NCBI GenBank assembly: GCA_036924085.1
Contig: JAVGWX010000018.1
Location: 20,015,464-20,079,463 of the forward strand
Origin: Ariolimax columbianus
Lineage: Eukaryota > Mollusca > Gastropoda > Stylommatophora > Arionidae
Reading direction: 5' to 3'
Length of the DNA stretch: 64,000 nucleotides
Of this stretch, positions 44,580 through 54,492 are shown in pieces. The position numbers and the translations under genes were made by a program. Under the pieces are notes generated by a model. It made no database searches. It was not told the DNA's origin and worked only from the letters and a program-made list of their open reading frames with translations. The first letter of the stretch is position 1. The number at the start of each line of letters is the position of its first letter.

Positions 44580-45190
44580 TACTTCTTCTCTGCGTTCGTG
44601 ATCTTTTTTGGTCATGCTATATCTGCAGGCCAATAGCCATGATGAAGTCTGTAGTCATCACTAGGTCGGAGAGGCAGATTCACAGCTTGTATCTCAGCTC
44701 CGCGCGCTCTGGCTAGGTCTGGTATCTCATTTCACTTTAAAGTGGGCATTCCTGTATAATGTGTTCATATTTCTGGCCCCCTGTTCCACATGGGCACTGA
44801 TCGGTGTGTGAGATCTTCTGTCGGTATAGATGTTCTAGTAGTCTGCTGTGTCCAGTTCTCAGGCGAAATAAGGTAGTTTGTTGGTTTCTTTTCAGTTGGT
44901 GAGTTGGGTCTGGTCTAGTGCTTATGTTCACGTCTTCTCTCCATTGGGGTATAGACTGATTTTTTGAAATGTTCTTGATCGCTCTGAATCAATGTTAAAT
45001 TGTGCATTTTTTGCTGCCATCTTTTGACAGGGCGTCAGCTCTCTCGTTTCTGTTCATATCGCATTGGTAATGCAGCCTACGGGGTGTTATTGTCGAGGAT
45101 CTACGGAGTTTTCATAGTTATGCTCTGATTTCTGATAACAGCTGTTCGTTTTTAGTTTTCTGTGGTGCGGTCAAATCGTGTGCATGCCAG
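44580..45190 (-). mobile_element. LINE-I relative (family 3): 3' remnant
   Basis: Minus-strand frame 44737-44931 gives TLFRLRTGHSRLLEHLYRQK and DQCPCGTGGQKYEHIIQECP, the post-RNase H region and knuckle. Further upstream a weak RNase H region (ELLSEIRA-like) extends to about 45180. The 3' end complement TTCTTCTCTGCGTTCG is near 44583. It resembles the fragment at 57725-58150. Confidence 0.75.
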
Positions 45191-45464
45191 ACAATCGCAT
45201 CCCGAAAAAAACTAATGTGTGGCGAGCTGAAAGAGAACCTGCGTCTGGTCGGTGGTCAGAGAAGCGCTTGAAAGACTCCATAAAAAATATCTCTGACACA
45301 CTTCAATATGGATGTAAACTCATCGGAGTACCTGGCACAGAGTGACCAGGCATGGCGTAGAACTATTCCAAGAGCTGGTTTACATTGCGTTAAAATTGAT
45401 GTCCTGTGGAAATTCATTACGATTATATCACGTAATAAACAAAGCATTTTACCATAGGACTGTA
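45191..45464. other. Short intronic segment
   Basis: A minus-strand frame of 63 codons (45256-45447) has no recognisable motif. Nothing else was seen. Confidence 0.4.
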
Positions 45465-46560
45465 TAACGAAAACAGGGATTTACGATGGGACCACATGAT
45501 AATCAAAGGGCTTTATGATGGGCCCACATGATAGGATAAGGGCTTAATGATGGGCCCACATGATAATCAAAGGGCTCTATGATGGCCCCACGTGATAAGC
45601 AAATGGCTTTATGACAGAACCACACGATAAGCAAAAGGCTCTAAGAGGGGTCTACATGATAAGCAAAGGGCTTTACGATGGGACCACATGTAAGCAAAGG
45701 ACTTTATGTTGGAACTACGTGATAAGCTACGGGCTTTATGATGGGATCACATAATGAGCAAAGGGCTTTACAGTGGGTCCACATGATAAGCAAAGGACTT
45801 TATGATGGGACCACGTAATAAACAAAGCATTTTACCATAGGACAACATGATGAGCAAATAACTTGTCGATGGGCCCACGCGGTAAGAAAATAACATTATG
45901 ATAGAACCACAGGATAAGAAAGCAAATTACGGAGGGCCTACGTGATAAACAAAGCGCTTTACGATCGGACCTCATTATTTACGGTGCACGGCATTGCGAT
46001 TAAATCATTTCACAGTAGGACAACACCAACAGATCGCTTTACGGTTGAACAACACTACTAACAAATCATGTTACAGTTGAACATCACTACTAACAAGTCA
46101 TGTTACGGTTGAACATCACTACTAACAAATCATGTTACGGTTGAACATCACTACTAACAAATCATGTTACAGTTGAACATCACTACTAACAAATCATGTT
46201 ACGGTTGAACAACACTACTAACAAATCATGTTACGGTTGAACAACACTACTAACAAATCATGTTACTGTTGGACAACCGTACTAACAAATCATGTAAACG
46301 GTTGGACAATTCACCGATTAAATCACTTTATGGTATGGTTGACAACATCACAACCATATCATTATGAGATTGGACAATGTTATGACCAAATATGTGTACG
46401 GCTGGACAACGCAACGATTAAATCACTTTACGTGTTCACAGCATTATGATTAAATCACTTTACGTGTTCACAACATTATGATTAAATCACTTTTACGTTG
46501 ATCACCATAACCATCAAATCACGTTACGTTTCCACAACACTACGATCAAATCATTTTTAT
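45465..46560. repeat. Graded 32-bp minisatellite, about 1.1 kb
   Basis: The left part (45465-45965) has degenerate 30-33-bp units (GATGGGACCACATGATAA, CAAAGGGCTTTA). From about 46040 to 46290 the units are near-identical 32-mers (AACAAATCATGTTACGGTTG, AACATCACTACT). The right part (46290-46560) is degenerate again (GATTAAATCACTTTACGTG). The common register (a ...TTTA/GTTACGG...ACAAC...) suggests one array homogenised in its centre and decaying at both ends. Confidence 0.8.
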
Positions 46561-47270
46561 GGCTGGCTCTATTTGGTGTCAAACAATAACATCGGAATCA
46601 AATATTCGTTGTACGATTCAGAATGCACCACCACCAAAAAAAACATCCAAAAAAAAAAAAAGGGTTATTGAGCCGACATTACGATATCTTCACTTTACAA
46701 TGTGCTCTTTGGAACGAATTGCCATCGTTATGGAGGGCTCCTCAGCACTCCCGCGACCCTCTTCCTGATACCCATTGCTTCCGCGTGAGATGATCCACTT
46801 CATTTAATTTCTGCACAATAAAACTTCCTAGCTTCAAAATACTAAAATATTACACACCAAAAAATGTACAATTTTCAAAAAACAAGTTAAGCTCTTCTAC
46901 AGCCCATTCCTCCGACACTGCAGGTATCGAAATATTTCTGTTTCCATAATTCTACAAACTTCTTTTGTTTGATTGCGAGGTGCAGTCAGCCATATCTTCA
47001 TCTCCTTTTTTGTGTGCACTGTTGCTTGAAATTGGAAACGGTAGGGGTGGTTTCAACATTAAGTTATTTTTCTCAAAATGTTCTGTATCCGTCTCAAAAG
47101 CACTCGAAATCTACCTCATCCTTACCTTAAAAACTCAACCCTACTGCCAAAAGGGTGTGGGAAGACGAAGAATATAAAAGGCAATGTATTGTTTCGTTAA
47201 TCCTTGGAAACATCCTTATTTAAATCGACAGAGCGTCTCAAAAATTCGGAAACACACAAGCGATCAAGCA
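46561..47270. other. Intronic sequence, nothing recognised
   Basis: AT-rich, with A runs at 46636-46662. Short frames at 46559-46768 and 46965-47177 have no motif. Confidence 0.45.
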
Positions 47271-47305
47271 ATGTCTTAGCTCCCTTTCTTACGCGAGTCA
47301 TGTCT
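47271..47305 (+). repeat. 35-bp segment duplicated at 49151-49185
   Basis: The segment starting ATGTCTTAGC and ending CGAGTCATGTCT is repeated with one mismatch at 49151-49185, where it sits directly after a SINE-1 GAA tail and before CTTCTTCTT. It is not a tandem array and not part of any family I recognise. Confidence 0.85.
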
Positions 47306-47664
47306 AAATAATTATTTTTATTTTGTGTGTTGTTTTTTTACCGTTACAATTCTCAAATAAAAAAGAAAGAAAACGCATCGCTTCAGGCGATCTAGACTAT
47401 TTACAATGTTTAAACTACAAGAAAGGACAGTCTGTCCTGCACGATGGTAGAGTTCCTTTAACTCATTTGATGTTTATATTTGACAAACGACAAAATACTT
47501 GCGCATCAGAGGATTTGTTAAAAAAGTGAAATAGCTATCGTTGTTGACAATTTCATTTCGTCACATAATAAAATAGCGTCTTGCATTTTACTAAGAGCGT
47601 TTTTATTGCGTTGATAATCATCCTTGCTTTCAGCTTCATTCTCTTTATTATCTCAAATTTTCTT
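47306..47664. other. Intronic; unassigned short open frame
   Basis: Frame 47323-47529 (68 codons) includes ASGDLDYLQCLNYKKGQSVL. It has ordinary composition but no recognised domain and no good donor at its end. Probably chance; recorded because the remainder of this stretch is AT-rich and featureless. Confidence 0.2.
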
Positions 47665-47940
47665 CTTTTTTGTCGTTCGTTCACTCCCTCACCAGGTCAT
47701 GAAAAAGGATTTGCAAGTAGCAGGATTTAGTCCGGAGAACGGAATGCGTTGTGTCGTAAATTACAGCTTGACTGAGATATTTCCACATTTCGGTCCAACG
47801 CGACTTCAGCATGAAATTTGTTGGGTACCGGGTTAGCCTTCCCTCTTCGATCCCTTCTCCGTAGCCATTCTGCCCTGCTGCAGCCTGTTATCATGGATCA
47901 CCAAGTGGAGGTCGAGAATGGACTTGACATCTAGATACTA
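47665..47940 (-). mobile_element. SINE-1 copy, reversed
   Basis: GGATTTGCAAGTAGCAGG, AGAACGGAATGCGTTGTG, TTGGGTACCGGGTTAGCC and CAGCCTGTTATCATGGATCA in reverse order of the reference copy. The tail is degraded (TCGTTCGTTCACTCCC). Confidence 0.85.
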
Positions 47941-47944
47941 CCAA

Positions 47945-48080
47945 ACGTGATTTTAGTCAGAAAGTGATAATTTTCTTGAATGCTTTGTCATAGGAAATAG
48001 TGGAAGCAGGGTCAATTAATACATTCAAGAATAGATTGAATGCGCAGTATTCTAAACCAGTATAAAGAAGTCTAAATAAG
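47945..48080 (+). mobile_element. LINE-C 3'-end fragment
   Basis: TTTTAGTCAGAAAGTGATAA, then GGAAATAGTGGAAGCAGGGT and AAGAATAGATTGAATGCGCA match the last 130 bp of LINE-C. It ends CCAGTATAAAGAAGTC. It abuts the SINE-1-derived 32-bp array. Confidence 0.8.
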
Positions 48081-48695
48081 TTCTGGGTCGCTGGCAGTTA
48101 CGCTAGTAGTTTGACCCGGTCGCTGACCCTTACGCTAGCAATTTGACCCGGTCGCTGACCCATACGCTAGCAGTTTGACCCGGTCGCTAGCCCTTACACT
48201 AGCAATTTGACCCGGTCGCTAGCCCTTATGCTAGCAGTTTGACCCGGTCGCTAGCCCTTATGCTAGCAGTTTGACCCGGTCGCTGACCCTTACGCTAGCA
48301 ATTTTACCCGGTCGCTAGCCCTTACGCTAGCAGTTTGACCCGGTTGCTAGCCCATACGCTAACAGTAAGCTCCGGGTCGCTAGCCCATACGCTAGCAGTT
48401 TGACCCGGTCGCTAGCCCATACGCTAGTAGTTTGCTCCGGGTCGCTAGCCCATACGCTAGCAGTTTGACCCGGTCTCTGGCAGTTACACTAGCAGTTTGA
48501 CCCAGTCGCTTGCCCATACGTTTGCAGTTTGCTCCGGGTCGCTAGCCCATACGCTAGCAGTTTGACCTGGTCGCTAGCCCTTACGCTAGCAATTTGCTCC
48601 GGGTCGCTAGCCCTTACGCTAGCAGTTTGACCCGGTTCGCTGATTGCTACATCCCATGCACTGCTCAGTATCTTGATCTCTTATCTGACATCGTA
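48081..48695 (-). repeat. 32-bp minisatellite derived from the SINE-1 5' region
   Basis: About 18 units of TTACGCTAGCAGTTTGACCC plus GGTCGCTAGCCC. The unit corresponds to the reversed SINE-1 segment CTGACGCTAGCAGTCAGC then GGGTCGCTGACC. The right edge continues CATGCACTGCTCAGTATC with TTGATCTC (48654-48695), which is the reversed SINE-1 5' terminus. The array is therefore an internally amplified SINE-1 copy whose 3' part is lost. Confidence 0.82.
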
Positions 48696-48859
48696 TATTT
48701 CTCTCCCATATCTGGCGATCCGTCTCGGTCTGTTATCGTTTCTTATAGAGGAAAACATTAACGAGATCCCCAAGTAGCGAAACCTGTCAGTCTCTTTTCT
48801 GGACCCCCAAAGGACAAGAGGAGTAGAGGGCGACCCAGGTACACTTATCAATCAGATCT

Positions 48860-49150
48860 CTACCTCCACGTGGTGACCCTGGATAACAGGCTGCAACCGC
48901 GCAGACTGGCTAAGTAGAATGGATATAAAATGGAAGGCTAACCCGGTACCAACAAATGCCTGCTGAAGTCGGATGTGTTGGACCGAAGGGTAGAAATGTC
49001 GCAGTCAAGCTGTAAACTACGAGGCTAAGTATTCTGTTCTCCTGACAACATCCTCTTACTTGCAAAGTCCTTTTTATGGCTTCGTAGCGGGAGATTGAGA
49101 ACGAACGAATAAACGAAGAAGAAGAAGAAGAAGAAGAAGAAGAAGAAGAA
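48860..49150 (+). mobile_element. SINE-1 5'-truncated copy, (GAA)n tail
   Basis: Starts inside the family at ACCTCCACGTGGTGACCC, has the core GCTGAAGTCGGATGTGTTGG and ends GAACGAACGAATAAACGAAG with a GAA tail to 49150. Directly followed by the 35-bp duplicated segment (49151-49185) and a CTT run. Confidence 0.88.
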
Positions 49151-49455
49151 ATGTCTTAGCTTCCTTTCTTACGCGAGTCATGTCTTCTTCTTCTTATCAA
49201 TAGAAGAAATAGAAAAAAAGACGAAAAAAAAAAAGAAAAAGAAGACGACGTTTGTGAGTACAGGAAGAAAAAAACCTGACAACCCTAAGGAAATAGAGGA
49301 GGAATAAATAAGTAAAGACCTATTAACTGTATTGAAGTACGTTTAAGTTGACAAAATGTCTGATTTCGACAAATCATTCCTCAAGCAAACACTGTTTTTA
49401 CTCAAACGTTCACCAAATTATGCTCATTGTTAACTTCCATTATTTGCAATTCCAG

Positions 49456-49543
49456 CAACGGAAAGTGAAATTGGAAGTTATCAACAGCGGACATGGTATC
49501 AAAAACCCGCTGCTCAGTACTGACTTTGTGGACAAAAAGTTAG
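49456..49543 (+). CDS. ovo: Small internal exon of the ovo-like gene
   Basis: 88 bp between GCAATTCCAG and the donor TTAG|GTGAGT. It is phase 0 at its start, matching the end of the long exon at 32051, and phase 1 at its end, matching the zinc-finger exon at 52412. It encodes QRKVKLEVINSGHGIKNPLL, then STDFVDKKL. The short conserved-looking stretch lies immediately N-terminal to the fingers. I cannot name a domain for it. Both splice sites and both phases agreeing makes a chance ORF unlikely. Confidence 0.62.
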
Positions 49544-49557
49544 GTGAGTTGGATTAG

Positions 49558-49945
49558 AGGCCTTTATATTGTTTTCCTTTATATATGAATTTGTTGAGAG
49601 ACTTTATCAATTGTTTTTTCCTTTATATATGAGATTGTTGAGAAACATTATCAATTGTTTTTTCCTTTATATATGAGATTGTTGAGAAACTTTATCAATT
49701 GTTTTTTCCTTTATATATGAGATTGAGAAACTGTATCAATTGTTGTTTTGTTTTTTCCTTTATATATGAGATTGTTGAGAAACTTTATCAATTGTTTTTC
49801 CTTTATATATGAGATTGTTGAGAAACATTATCAATTGTTTTTTCCTTTATATATGAGATTGTTGAGAAACATTATCAATTGTTTTTTCCTTTATATATGA
49901 GATTGTTGAGAAACTTTATCAATTGTTGTTGTTTTTTTTTTCTTT
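49558..49945. repeat. 44-bp minisatellite next to a splice donor
   Basis: About nine copies of TTTATATATGAGATTGTTGA plus GAAACTTTATCAATTG and a T run. The array begins only about 15 bp inside the intron after the 88-bp exon. Units alternate AACTTTATC and AACATTATC. Confidence 0.92.
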
Positions 49946-50059
49946 ATTAGTGAATATGTTGAGAACCTTTTTTGATTTTTATCTTACAAATATGAATTTA
50001 TGGAGTAATGTTATTTTTATGGTGTTTTATGTGTGTACGTGCTTTATTAATAGTATGGA

Positions 50060-50062
50060 GAT

Positions 50063-50094
<32 letters not shown>

Positions 50095-50275
50095 CTGTGT
50101 CTGTATGTGTGCGCGCGCGCGCATGTGTGTATGCACGTGTGTGTTCCCAAAAGCGCGTGCATCTGTACCAGGCGCATGTGCGTGTGTGTGTGTGCCCGAG
50201 TGTGGATATGTGTGAATGTGTGCGTGCATGTGTGTGTGTGTGTGTGTGCGTGTGTGTGCTTGCGCGGAGGTGCGT
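50060..50275. repeat. GT-rich microsatellite
   Basis: (GT)n, (GC)n and TGTGTGCGTG mixtures with non-repetitive interruptions at 50147-50180. Cys/Val-rich and His/Thr-rich frames across it are artefacts. Confidence 0.9.
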
Positions 50276-50929
50276 GTTTAATTTAGTTAATGATCCAACT
50301 TTTCCCCGAAAATGTACGCGTCGAATAAATACTGAAAGCTTCAGACAAATCATTGATAGACTTTTCGTCGGTTTTATCACAAGTGTTATCTGAGCTGAAA
50401 TAAATAATTAGCCTGCACACTGCGCGACGACTGCGTGGATTGCCAAACGATAGGATTTTGATGTCCCTTATCTAATAGCGTGCTGATGATTGGTTACTGT
50501 ATGCCTTCCCTTCCCCTCTTCTAAACTTCACCACTTTATCAATATCAAATATTAGTGGGGTTGCTGCAGTCAATAAGTTAAGGCACATGCTTCTCGTAGG
50601 GATGAACGGAAACGGTGGGCGATAGAATCCCCCAAGTTTCAAGCGATCACTTTTCTCACGAGAGGTAAGACCAAAGTGCCTGCATCCTGAGTTACCTCCA
50701 GTCGTCTCGACCAATAGTCTTGCCACCGATACAAAGTAACTCGGGACAAGAGAGTGAGGTCGATGACCAGCGCATTTACTCCCTCACTATAATCCAAATA
50801 CAGCGCACATCACATTATTAAGACAAACCCGTCTGATGGTGTTCCCATCATCCCTTGAAATGGACATTAAATTACTAAGTATCGAATGTTGCCACTGTGT
50901 AACAGGGCATAACATGTTTAGAGCAGCAT
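50276..50929. other. Intronic sequence; short similarity to 61.2 kb
   Basis: AAGACAAACCCGTCTGATGG at 50820 resembles AAGACAAATCCGTCTGACGC at 61248, with further loose similarity on both sides. This hints at another dispersed repeat. Nothing else was recognised. Confidence 0.35.
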
Positions 50930-51185
50930 AGATGGAGCCTAACAGGCTGCGGGTTTACTTTGCTCTAGTGTTTGAGTCTATTAAGATGGACTCGCACATC
51001 GGTTAACCACCTTCCGTAATCGCGAGCTCCAACGCAGGGGAGTATTAAGCTGCTCGAGCCTAGTCCGCTAAGCAGGAAACCCTTCTCCTGGCTACAACCA
51101 GCTCATACCAGAGCTGGGACCTGCACAGGGTCATCTGCTCCTGTAAAAGTACAGGTCGACTAAGAACTAAGAATAAGAACGATAG
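50930..51185 (-). repeat. Dispersed repeat Rep-7, copy B
   Basis: Reverse complement of copy A at 28420-28690: TTCTTAGTCGACCTG, CCCTGTGCAGGTCCCAGCTC, GGTTTCCTGCTTAGCGG, GGTGGTTAACCGATGTGC and CAGCCTGTTAGGCTCCATC occur in the same order. Confidence 0.65.
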
Positions 51186-51199
51186 TTGTCGACATCATC

Positions 51200-51785
51200 C
51201 TTGTCACAGCTTGTTCTGATGGTTGAGGGTGCGCATGTAGCTGAACAGGTCAATGAGGGCACGAAAACATCTGCTGCATATCGGGGACACGAGCGAGGTC
51301 TGTAGAATGTGGTGGTGTTCCCGCTGTTCGTGATTTAGGTCTGGCGTCTGCTCTAGCCTTTCACAACATGGTGGTCTTCGCTGGTAGCTACACCCGCTTT
51401 GACTGCGCTTCTCCAGTCAGATCTGTTTTGTGCAAGACATTCTCAGGTGTCCACATCTATCTGGGAACTTTTCAGTGAGTCCCTTAGACCGTCGTTAGAA
51501 CGTTTCTTTGGGCGCCTGCTTTTCCACCATCTCCCCCTCAGTTAGGTGTAGAGAAGCTTCTTTGGGAACCGTTCGTCTGACATACGGACGAGGTGTCCAG
51601 CCCATCCTAGCTCTGCTTTTTCTAGCAGTACATGGATGCTGGGCATAACAGCCCTCGAGAGAACCTCAATGTCAGTGACACGATCTTGCCATCGGATGTG
51701 ATGGATTCGCCTCAGGCAATCTGTGTGGAAGTGGTTCAATCTCCTTCTATATAACACTACAGACATCCCTTCTATACCTCCAGAA
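51200..51785 (-). mobile_element. Decayed LINE C-terminal coding end (RTE-like)
   Basis: Minus-strand frame 51542-51766 gives LNHFHTDCLRRIHHIRWQDR, then VTDIEVLSRAVMPSIHVLLE and GWAGHLVRMSDERFPKKLLY. This is the post-thumb C-terminal block of an RT group with LNHFH..CLR...IRWQD and RWAGHVVRM. It is the same type as the fragment at 19500-19830, in the opposite orientation. The region towards 51200 is more decayed. Confidence 0.75.
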
Positions 51786-51789
51786 GCAA

Positions 51790-52411
51790 GGATTTCCGAC
51801 CATCATGAATGCCCAAAATGAGGTCTCAAATGGCCACCTTAGATCAGACGCTTTCATTCCGTATTTTCTTTCCGCTTATGCCGGTTAAGCGCATTCGGAA
51901 GCTTAAGTCGTCTGCCCTGCGCCGAGTGCGTAGCGTCTATCGATATGAGCCTTTATCGCTGTACAATCACTCTAAGGGCATCTATCCACCTGTCCCGCGG
52001 CTGCCCCTTGCCCTGTAGCCAGATCTATCAGTGTGATAAGGCATCACTGTATGCTAGTTGTCTGGGTCGCTACAGATGAGAATAAAGCCGCTCGATTCTC
52101 AAGACACAAACAAGCGAAAAGGTTTGAATACCGCAATTATCAAGCGTCACATTTTCTCGAAGATGAGATCAGCTTCTAGTAATATCGATAACAGACTGTA
52201 AACTCAGAGATCCTATTTACAATCTGTGCATGTATAAAAACCGTCGGCAGTTGAAATTTGAAAAGATCAGCCTGCTCTCCGCGTCTGGGCAAAAATTCTA
52301 CAGAAATTCCTATCTAATAGTGGTCTGCGAGAAGACCAAAGCTGCCCCTACATTATGAATGTATGTATGCCATTATTCTATAACTCAAAGATACTTATAT
52401 TACATTCACAG
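51790..52411. other. Intronic; SINE-4 tail fragment near 52235
   Basis: AAACCGTCGGCAGTTGAAAT and AAAAGATCAGCCTGC (52233-52275) match the SINE-4 tail. The acceptor for the zinc-finger exon is TATATTACATTCACAG, ending 52411. Other open frames here have no motif. Confidence 0.5.
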
Positions 52412-52594
52412 CATCACTGGTCCCAAGGAATTGCTCATTGTCCTGCCCAGTCTGTAATTTAACATTTGACCTGGCTAAGCATCTGCAGAAACACCTGAAG
52501 AGCCATCGAGAAATCAAACGATTCCTTTGTTCGTTTTGCGGGAAAGGCTTCAACGACACATTTGATTTAAAGCGTCATACACGTACCCATACAG
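52412..52594 (+). CDS. ovo: Ovo/Shavenbaby-type zinc-finger exon (fingers 1 and 2)
   Basis: 183 bp, acceptor ATTCACAG and donor ACAG|GTAAAT. Starting with two bases that complete the codon begun at 49543, it encodes a short lead and two C2H2 fingers. Finger 1 is CPVC, 12 residues, H-x3-H; finger 2 is CSFCGKGFNDTFDLKRHTRT then H. The GKGFNDTFDLKRH string and the linker KSHREIKRFLC are hallmarks of the OVO family, nuclear DNA-binding regulators of epidermal and germline programmes in animals. OVO proteins have four fingers; the exon stops just before the HTGV/RPYKC-type linker to finger 3, as expected for a phase-1 splice. No further finger exon was found downstream in the window. Confidence 0.88.
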
Positions 52595-52711
52595 GTAAAT
52601 TTTTAATACATTTCGGTTCTTCATAAACATGAAAGATAATCAATCAATCAATCAATCAAACAAAGTCATATGCTTCACGTGATGCATGGGCCATTGCCCA
52701 CATCCAGGCTG

Positions 52712-53005
52712 CATTCACTATTCTGGGCAACTATCTCTGCCTATTCTGGGCAACTATCTCTGCCTCTTCTGGGCAACTATCTCTGCCTCTTCTGGGCAAC
52801 TATCTCTGCCTTTTCTGGGCAACTATCTCTGCCTCTTCTGGGCAACTATCTCTGCCTCTTCTGGGCAACTATCTCTGCCTATTCTGGGCAACTATTTCTG
52901 CCTCTTCTGGGCAACTATCTCTGCCTATTCTGGGCAACTATCTCTGCCCATTCTGGGCAACTATCTCTGCCTCTTCTGTGCAACTATCTCTGCCTCTCTC
53001 CATGT
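52712..53005. repeat. 23-bp minisatellite (CTGGGCAACTATCTCTGCC)
   Basis: About 12.5 copies of a 23-bp unit, alternating TATT, TCTT and CATT versions. It lies about 120 bp downstream of the zinc-finger exon. Because the period is not a multiple of three, three successive frames read the same Leu/Trp/Ser pattern. Confidence 0.95.
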
Positions 53006-53054
53006 GTAACCATTTAACCAGTTTTCTCTCACAGTCTATTCCCTTTGTATTGTT

Positions 53055-53415
53055 GTTGTTGTTGTTGTTTGCAAATGCCCACAATGAGTAGGTTACTCTT
53101 ATGTGCGCCCTAAAAAGGGCATTAAGTGACGGGTTGCAGTAGCTATCCTCACATCCCGAGCGTTCTGATGAAAGTGGACAGGGGTCCTCCAGGCGGTTGT
53201 GCTATGCTTGGCCTCATCTGCGTGTCGCTCACTACTACAAAGATCACGTAGAACGTCACTTTGTTAGCCAGACTGTTGTCCTCTACAACAGCCCGTTTCC
53301 AGGACGACCAACGAGGAGGTCAGGTGAGGGTCTTGGTCAGTATATTTCTCCTGACCCTGGATAACATTCTCTGATCAGTGTGTTTTGCATGACCAGACGT
53401 TAGCCCCGTCGTCCT
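53055..53415 (-). mobile_element. SINE-2 copy with a 12-bp TSD
   Basis: Exact direct repeat CTTTGTATTGTT at 53043-53054 and 53416-53427. On the minus strand the element starts with GGCTAACGTCTGGTC, has two 37-bp-type units, the family body and ends CATTTGCAAACAACAACAAC. The TSD plus a simple-sequence 3' tail shows that SINE-2 moves by retroposition and fixes its orientation. Confidence 0.9.
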
Positions 53416-53547
53416 CTTTGTATTGTTAGGTCGACCTATTGGTGTCTTCCCTACGGATTTCATGTTACAGCTTGCCGAGCCATGGTTCAGCTGGCTTCTT
53501 TTTTTTAAGGAGGGGGTGTAAGGTACATGGTTTGCCTTGCCACTGCG

Positions 53548-53715
53548 ATGCCTTCTTCTTCTGCGTTCGTTCTCAATCTCCTGCTACCAAGCCCTTAACG
53601 GGGCTTCGCAAGTACCAGGATGCAGTCTGGAGAACCGAATGCGCTGTGTCGCTAGTTTACAGCTTGACTGCGATATTTTCACCTTTCGGTCCGAAACATC
53701 CGTCCTCGGCGGAAC
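53548..53715 (-). mobile_element. SINE-1 5'-truncated copy, reversed
   Basis: CTTCTTCTTCTGCGTTCG (tail), CGGGGCTTCGCAAGTACC, GAACCGAATGCGCTGTG and TTTCGGTCCGAAACATCC in the reversed family order. It stops in the core. An open frame running from here into the LINE-I copy is a fusion of unrelated repeats. Confidence 0.85.
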
Positions 53716-53747
53716 TGCGATGCTTATTCTTTTTAGACAGACTACAC

Positions 53748-54319
53748 AACTTAATGATTTAAGAGCAGTACTCTGTCAACTATGCCAGCAGTCCGCACCA
53801 AAAAGGGTAGTGGTACAGTGGGTCCCATCACACTGCAACATCCAAGACAACGAGGAGGCAGACAGACTGGCAAAAGAAGGTGCAAGACTACCACAAACAG
53901 ATACTAGTATGACATACGAAGAGTCAAAACGGCTTATTAAAGCTAGATACATGACCAAATGGGAAACCGAACATACTGGCTACACCAAAAACGATGCCTA
54001 TTACCAGTTGAACAGAAGAGAGCAGGTCGTGGTCTTCAGACTTCGCACTGGCCACAATAGACTGAGGTACCACCTATTCAACAATTTAAAGATAGGTGGT
54101 ACCGACGAATGCCCGTGTGGTACCGGCAAAATGACCGCTGAGCATTTGCTGCAAAACTGCCCAACATACGAGGATCAGAGAGAGCAGATGTGGCCATCAC
54201 CAGTGGCAATACTAGACAAGCTCTATGGCAGTGTCGACAGCCTCAGGATGACCGCTGCTTTTTTCGAAAAAATAATGGTTACTGTCTGACTGCGTACGAA
54301 GAAGAAAGAAGAAGAAAAA
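53748..54319 (+). mobile_element. LINE-I copy 3: short 3' copy, 12-bp TSD
   Basis: Exact direct repeat GACAGACTACAC at 53736-53747 and 54320-54331. The 572-bp insert starts in the RNase H domain (NDLRAVLCQLCQQ) and ends at CTGACTGCGTACGAAGAAG. The frame is open to a stop at 54289 and nearly identical to copy 1. It includes the PSHCN, NEEAD and CPCGTGKMTAEH blocks. Young by its low divergence. Confidence 0.93.
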
Positions 54320-54492
54320 GACAGACTACACTAGTTCAGTCTGTTTCAAGTTCCAGCGCTTGGAGTCGGAAAAGAGTTTTGATCCCGTCTTGATCGCTGA
54401 CCATGATACAAACTTCTAGTTATGAGTTGCTGTCAACTTATTCACTGTCGTCAGAGGAGATGAACATTTTAATAGTAATAGAAAAATTGTAG

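Noticed and set aside
48081..48650. CRISPR-like regular repeats (32 bp)
   Set aside because: Units are directly adjacent with no spacers, the genome is eukaryotic, and the unit derives from SINE-1.
50027..50393. Cys/Val-rich secreted peptide-like frames
   Set aside because: Derived from a (GT)n microsatellite.
53537..54289. A 250-codon gene fusing an unknown N terminus to RNase H
   Set aside because: The N-terminal part is reversed SINE-1 and flanking DNA; the junction is the LINE-I insertion point marked by a TSD.
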